A stretch of 64,000 nucleotides of DNA from Erythrocercus mccallii (Eukaryota; Chordata; Aves; Passeriformes; Dicruridae): NCBI GenBank assembly GCA_013397435.1, contig VZRG01000006.1, forward strand, positions 1,928,430 to 1,992,429, given 5' to 3'. This document shows positions 61,260-64,000 of the stretch, piece after piece. Below the pieces are notes generated by a model. The model saw only the letters and a list, made by a program, of their open reading frames with translations. It did no database searches and was not told the origin of the DNA. Within the stretch, counting starts at the first letter, position 1. Every line of letters begins with the position of its first letter. Made by a program: the position numbers and the translations under genes.

Positions 61260-62493
61260 ACTTTTTTTTTCTTCCTTTTTTTTTTAAGTCTGTCTTGACA
61301 GATCTAGATTGTAGAGTGACTCAGTTCTTTTGATCTCCTTTCCTGGAATAACTCACAATAGGAGCAAAGCAGCCCTTTCAAATAGACATCACACATCAGA
61401 AAAAGGTTTGTGTAGACCAGGTTCTGAAGTTGTAGAAACACAGCTGCATAATGCTGGGGTTTTTTTTAATCTGCATCCTAAATTTTTATGACTGCATTTT
61501 ACCCCCAAAGCATGTTAACTTAAAGCATCACTTATTTAAACTGTTGCCTTTCCAGTAAAAATTACTTCCAACAATGCCTTCTAAATTTGTGGCTTCGGAC
61601 ATGGAGGCTAAAAGTGTCTGCTGAGAGCAAACCAGCTGGGGATCTCGGTAATACTTCTTAGCTTATACCTATTTCTTCCGAATAGTAATTTAAACATTGG
61701 GTTTCACTTTCTTTTGCCACAAGAGGGCGATCACTTAATTCGTGTCACCACTAAGGCAATGTACAGACACAAGATGGACTCGTTTCCCATCTAAACCATT
61801 ATTTCAAATTCTTATACAGATAAATGGATGAATTTCGTTCTGTCTGTGTTCTCAGCATGCATGTGATTTACGTGATGTTACTAGTCAATATTATTTAGCT
61901 GTGGGAGCACACTGCTCTTCATAAGTGGTTGATACTGAAAAAAGGTGGGAAGTAAATAGGATTTCCCTTCACTATCTCTAGAAGTAGCAGTACATTGTAT
62001 TAACACAACTCATTGTTCTCAGTGATAAACTCAGACAGGTCACAATCAAAAGGAATAAGATCTTAAGACGTGCTGCTTTCAGAAGTACGAGAAATTTGTG
62101 AAACAAAGAAAATATATGTGTTATACTTTTCATCCACTTGCGAATGTTTAGCTATTTGAATTTGTTAAATATGCCATCATGTGCAACAATATACAGCGCA
62201 AGCACGATCCACACAGGAAACTGATTCAAGCACTCAAAATCTGAAGATTGTCACGTCCTCCCTAATGCAAAACTCTGATTGCATTTACTTACTTAGAACC
62301 AGATAATTGGGAAGATTTTGTTTAAAATGCTTCTAAATAGTCATCATGAGTGTATAATATAACTTACCATAGCATTTTTGTTTTCAGTCCCAATATTTTA
62401 CATATGTAAACCTGTGAAATTTACTCAAACCAAGACTGATTTCTCCCTCTTAAGTCCAAATAAAATTTTGCCCAGAAAACTGGATTTTGTCCA
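61260..62493 (-). other. SEMA3E 3' UTR (start certain, end not determined)
   Basis: Sequence directly downstream of the SEMA3E stop codon on the minus strand must begin as 3' UTR. No AATAAA is obvious on the minus strand close to the stop. An ATTAAA (plus-strand tttaat at 61465-61470) is a weak candidate polyadenylation signal, so the left boundary given is a guess. The region also holds the CTCF-like motif at 61717. Confidence 0.45.
61717..61731 (+). promoter_or_regulatory. CTCF-like binding motif
   Basis: The 15-mer CCACAAGAGGGCGAT matches the CTCF core consensus CCASYAGRKGGCRSY at 13 of 15 positions, including the diagnostic AGAGGGCG centre. It lies about 760 bp beyond the SEMA3E stop codon. 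CTCF sites between genes commonly mark domain borders. Binding here is inferred from sequence only. Confidence 0.5.
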
Positions 62494-62946
62494 TCAAGAG
62501 TCAGCTATGTTCCTGGGCAACCGGTAATGCTCTGGCCTGACCCTTGCCTTCTTCTCCTGGGGGCTGGCATATTTCCACTTGGATGGAGACATTTTCAGCT
62601 TTTTTCTCTTCTTATCTGTACACCACACTTTTTCACAGTATTCTTCCACCCTCTGGAAGTTGCTGTAACCTATCAGTTGGAGAAATTCTTTGTACCATGG
62701 CTTTGAAGCCTGAGGTATACTGCTCTGCATTGGGCATGGCATTTTGTGAGGGATCTCCTCCTCATAGTCTTTATTGAACATTTCGTCTACACGTTCTTCC
62801 TCGACTATTTCCAGAGTGATTTTCCTGACAGTATGAACAATGCTGTGTTCCACTGTCTGACAAAAATAAGTCCCTGCATCCAGTCGATGCAGCTTCAGGA
62901 ATAAAAGGCCGAGGTCCATTTTTATTATTCTATCATCAGTCTTCAC
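62494..62946 (-). CDS. SEMA3E: Semaphorin 3E, last coding exon (partial gene)
   Basis: This exon encodes the last 150 residues of a secreted class 3 semaphorin. Residues 1-50 are the end of the Ig-like domain, with the typical DAGTYFC signature (second Ig cysteine at residue 29). Residues 83-110 (WYKEFLQLIGYSNF, then Cys104 and Cys109) form the conserved C-terminal segment. Residues 112-139 are the basic tail, with a KKRKKLK cluster that could serve as a proprotein-convertase or co-receptor binding site. The exon starts at GTG (Val) directly after a splice acceptor, so this GTG is an internal codon, not a start; it ends at TGA 62494-62496. The tail wording (KMSPSKWKYA, EHYRLPR) fits SEMA3E better than the SEMA3A, 3C or 3D tails as I remember them. 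SEMA3E is known as a secreted guidance cue that signals through Plexin-D1 in vessels and axons. The upstream exons lie beyond the right edge. Semaphorin 3 identity is near certain; the 3E paralogue is likely. Confidence 0.88.
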   Translation of the reverse strand: MKTDDRIIKMDLGLLFLKLHRLDAGTYFCQTVEHSIVHTVRKITLEIVEEERVDEMFNKDYEEEIPHKMPCPMQSSIPQASKPWYKEFLQLIGYSNFQRVEEYCEKVWCTDKKRKKLKMSPSKWKYASPQEKKARVRPEHYRLPRNIADS

Positions 62947-62966
62947 CTGAAAAAAAAAAAATGCAG
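62947..62966 (-). other. Splice acceptor of the last SEMA3E intron
   Basis: Read on the minus strand, a run of about 12 T leads directly into CAG, and the exon begins with GTGAAGACTG. The AG is at 62947-62948. A strong, uninterrupted polypyrimidine tract next to AG is a textbook acceptor. The reading frame entering the exon is consistent with a phase 0 boundary, because the semaphorin frame is open from the first base. Confidence 0.85.
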
Positions 62967-63597
62967 TTATAGAGCACAGGCTCTTGTTATTACATTAAAC
63001 AACCACAACTATTTTTGAACTGTACTTTCATGACTGTAATATTAAATTTTTAGAGGAAGATTAGAGACCTACAATATTTTAATCCACAGTGGTTTTTTAA
63101 TAAAACAAAATATTTATTTGAAGTAAAGAAGAGATTGAGTTGTAAATGGAGAACAATCAAAAGAATCTGGGAAGTGTGGAAGAATATATAGTGGAGCAGA
63201 GAGATCCATGTTTTAATTGCAGAGGGAAATAAGTTAGAAAGATGTAAATAATCTACTGGATGGAAAACAAAAGGGCATTTGCCAGCTGACTTGTGATAAG
63301 GATCCTTGTGAATTCTCTTACAGACTGGTATGCTTTTGAGGAGACATTCATAAAAGTATTTGCATATCTAACTGCAGGAGCATTGTAATCTCAAAGCCTC
63401 AGTTCTGAGTCTGCAGTTTGAATTCCTCTTACAGCTCCTGAGAGCTACACTTTTGACTAGGAGACATTCACAGATGTTGGCAAGCAGGGAGCACTGAGCC
63501 CTCTACAAGTGGAATGGCCAGGAAAATGGTATCCTCAGCTTTTCATTTAACAGTAAGGTGATGAATTTAAGCAGAAGTACTGAATGATGAAGGGATC
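62967..63597 (-). other. SEMA3E intron, 3' part
   Basis: AT-rich intronic sequence between the last exon and the CR1 that begins near 63598. No further semaphorin exon or other coding similarity is visible. The previous exon must lie to the right of the window. Confidence 0.7.
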
Positions 63598-64000
63598 AAA
63601 ATCAGCCCTGAAGAGAAGGACTTGGAGGTACAAAGGATGAGGAACTGGATGACAGCTGGCCACGTCCACTTATAGAAAACCAACTGTATCCCATGCTGTA
63701 TAATAAGAAGTGTGACCAACAAGTCAAGGGAGGTGATTCTCTCCCTCCACTCAGCTGTGTTAAGTCCCCACCTGGAGTGCTACACACAGCTCTGGGATCC
63801 TCAGTACAAGGCAGACATGGGCCTGTCAGAGGGGAACTGGAGGAGGGTCACAAAAATGAAGAGAGGAATGGGGCACTTCTCCTATGAAGAAAGAGAGAGC
63901 TGGGATTGCTCAGCCTAGAGGGGAGGAGTTTCCAGGAAGACCTTATTTTAATGTTTCAGTTCTGAAAGGAGGCTTATAAGAAAGATGGGGACTATTTTAC
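63598..64000 (+). mobile_element. CR1 LINE fragment, cut by the window edge
   Basis: This is a CR1 non-LTR retrotransposon fragment on the plus strand, antisense to SEMA3E and inside its intron. It carries the CR1 reverse-transcriptase-end and 3' UTR landmarks in order: a block like CCTGAAGAGAAGGACTTGG near 63606, CCACCTGGAGTGC near 63768, GGAGGAGGGTCACAAAAATG near 63839, and the CTCAGCCTAGAGGGGAGGAG block near 63908. The frame is broken and the copy continues past 64000, so its tail is not seen. The open frames at 63693-63918 belong to it and are not genes. Confidence 0.85.

Noticed and set aside
1..64000. Possible tRNA, rRNA, snRNA or miRNA genes, and endogenous DNA-virus or non-retroviral RNA-virus insertions
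   Set aside because: I looked for conserved tRNA boxes, snRNA motifs, long hairpins and hepadnavirus- or bornavirus-like frames by eye and saw none. A covariance-model and translated search would be needed to exclude them fully.

Overview
The window looks like a stretch of bird chromosome, most likely passerine. It is AT-rich and almost free of coding sequence. At least eleven copies of the avian CR1 LINE are present, with the typical ATTCTATG-type or ATTCT-type 3' tails, together with several LTRs of bird endogenous retroviruses. I see no mammalian Alu or L1 elements and no bacterial, plasmid or phage features.

The only host gene I can support is at the right end on the minus strand. Positions 62494-62946 hold the last coding exon of a class 3 semaphorin, most probably SEMA3E. 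It encodes the end of the Ig-like domain and the basic C-terminal tail, and is preceded by a strong splice acceptor. Positions 62947-64000 are the adjoining intron, partly filled by a CR1 that runs off the window. Everything to the left (1-62493) is the SEMA3E 3' UTR plus intergenic sequence. From the vertebrate gene order I infer this is the PCLO-SEMA3E interval, but no second gene is seen to prove it.

Repeat layout, left to right: an LTR relic (1759-2010), a CR1 tail (2493-2653), CR1 (5510-5980), an old CR1 on the minus strand (12839-13128), an unclassified GC-rich block (15650-16162), and a small CpG-rich block with a CTCF-like motif (16455-16612). Next come CR1 copies at 19381-20216, 20701-20800 and 21733-22000, a GC-rich block (23187-23500), a possible MIR/CORE-SINE relic (28420-28565), and a second copy of the first LTR family (29771-30030). 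Further right are CR1 (31704-32063), an ERVL-type LTR (34646-35592), CR1 (37241-37920), a well-preserved LTR with target-site duplication (40482-41173), and a probable LTR on the minus strand (about 42700-43424). The right third holds an ERVL LTR fragment (46838-47202), CR1 with an expanded ATTCT tail (48092-48429), a long CR1 (52645-53700), another ERVL LTR (about 58370-58994), a second CTCF-like motif (61717-61731), and then the semaphorin exon.

The many short open frames in the window are chance frames or lie inside these repeats. I found no convincing novel gene system. The points most worth checking are the two CTCF-like motifs, the CpG-rich block in the gene desert, the intact LTR at 40482, and the unidentified GC-rich blocks. 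All family assignments are from recognition of the sequence, not from a database search.
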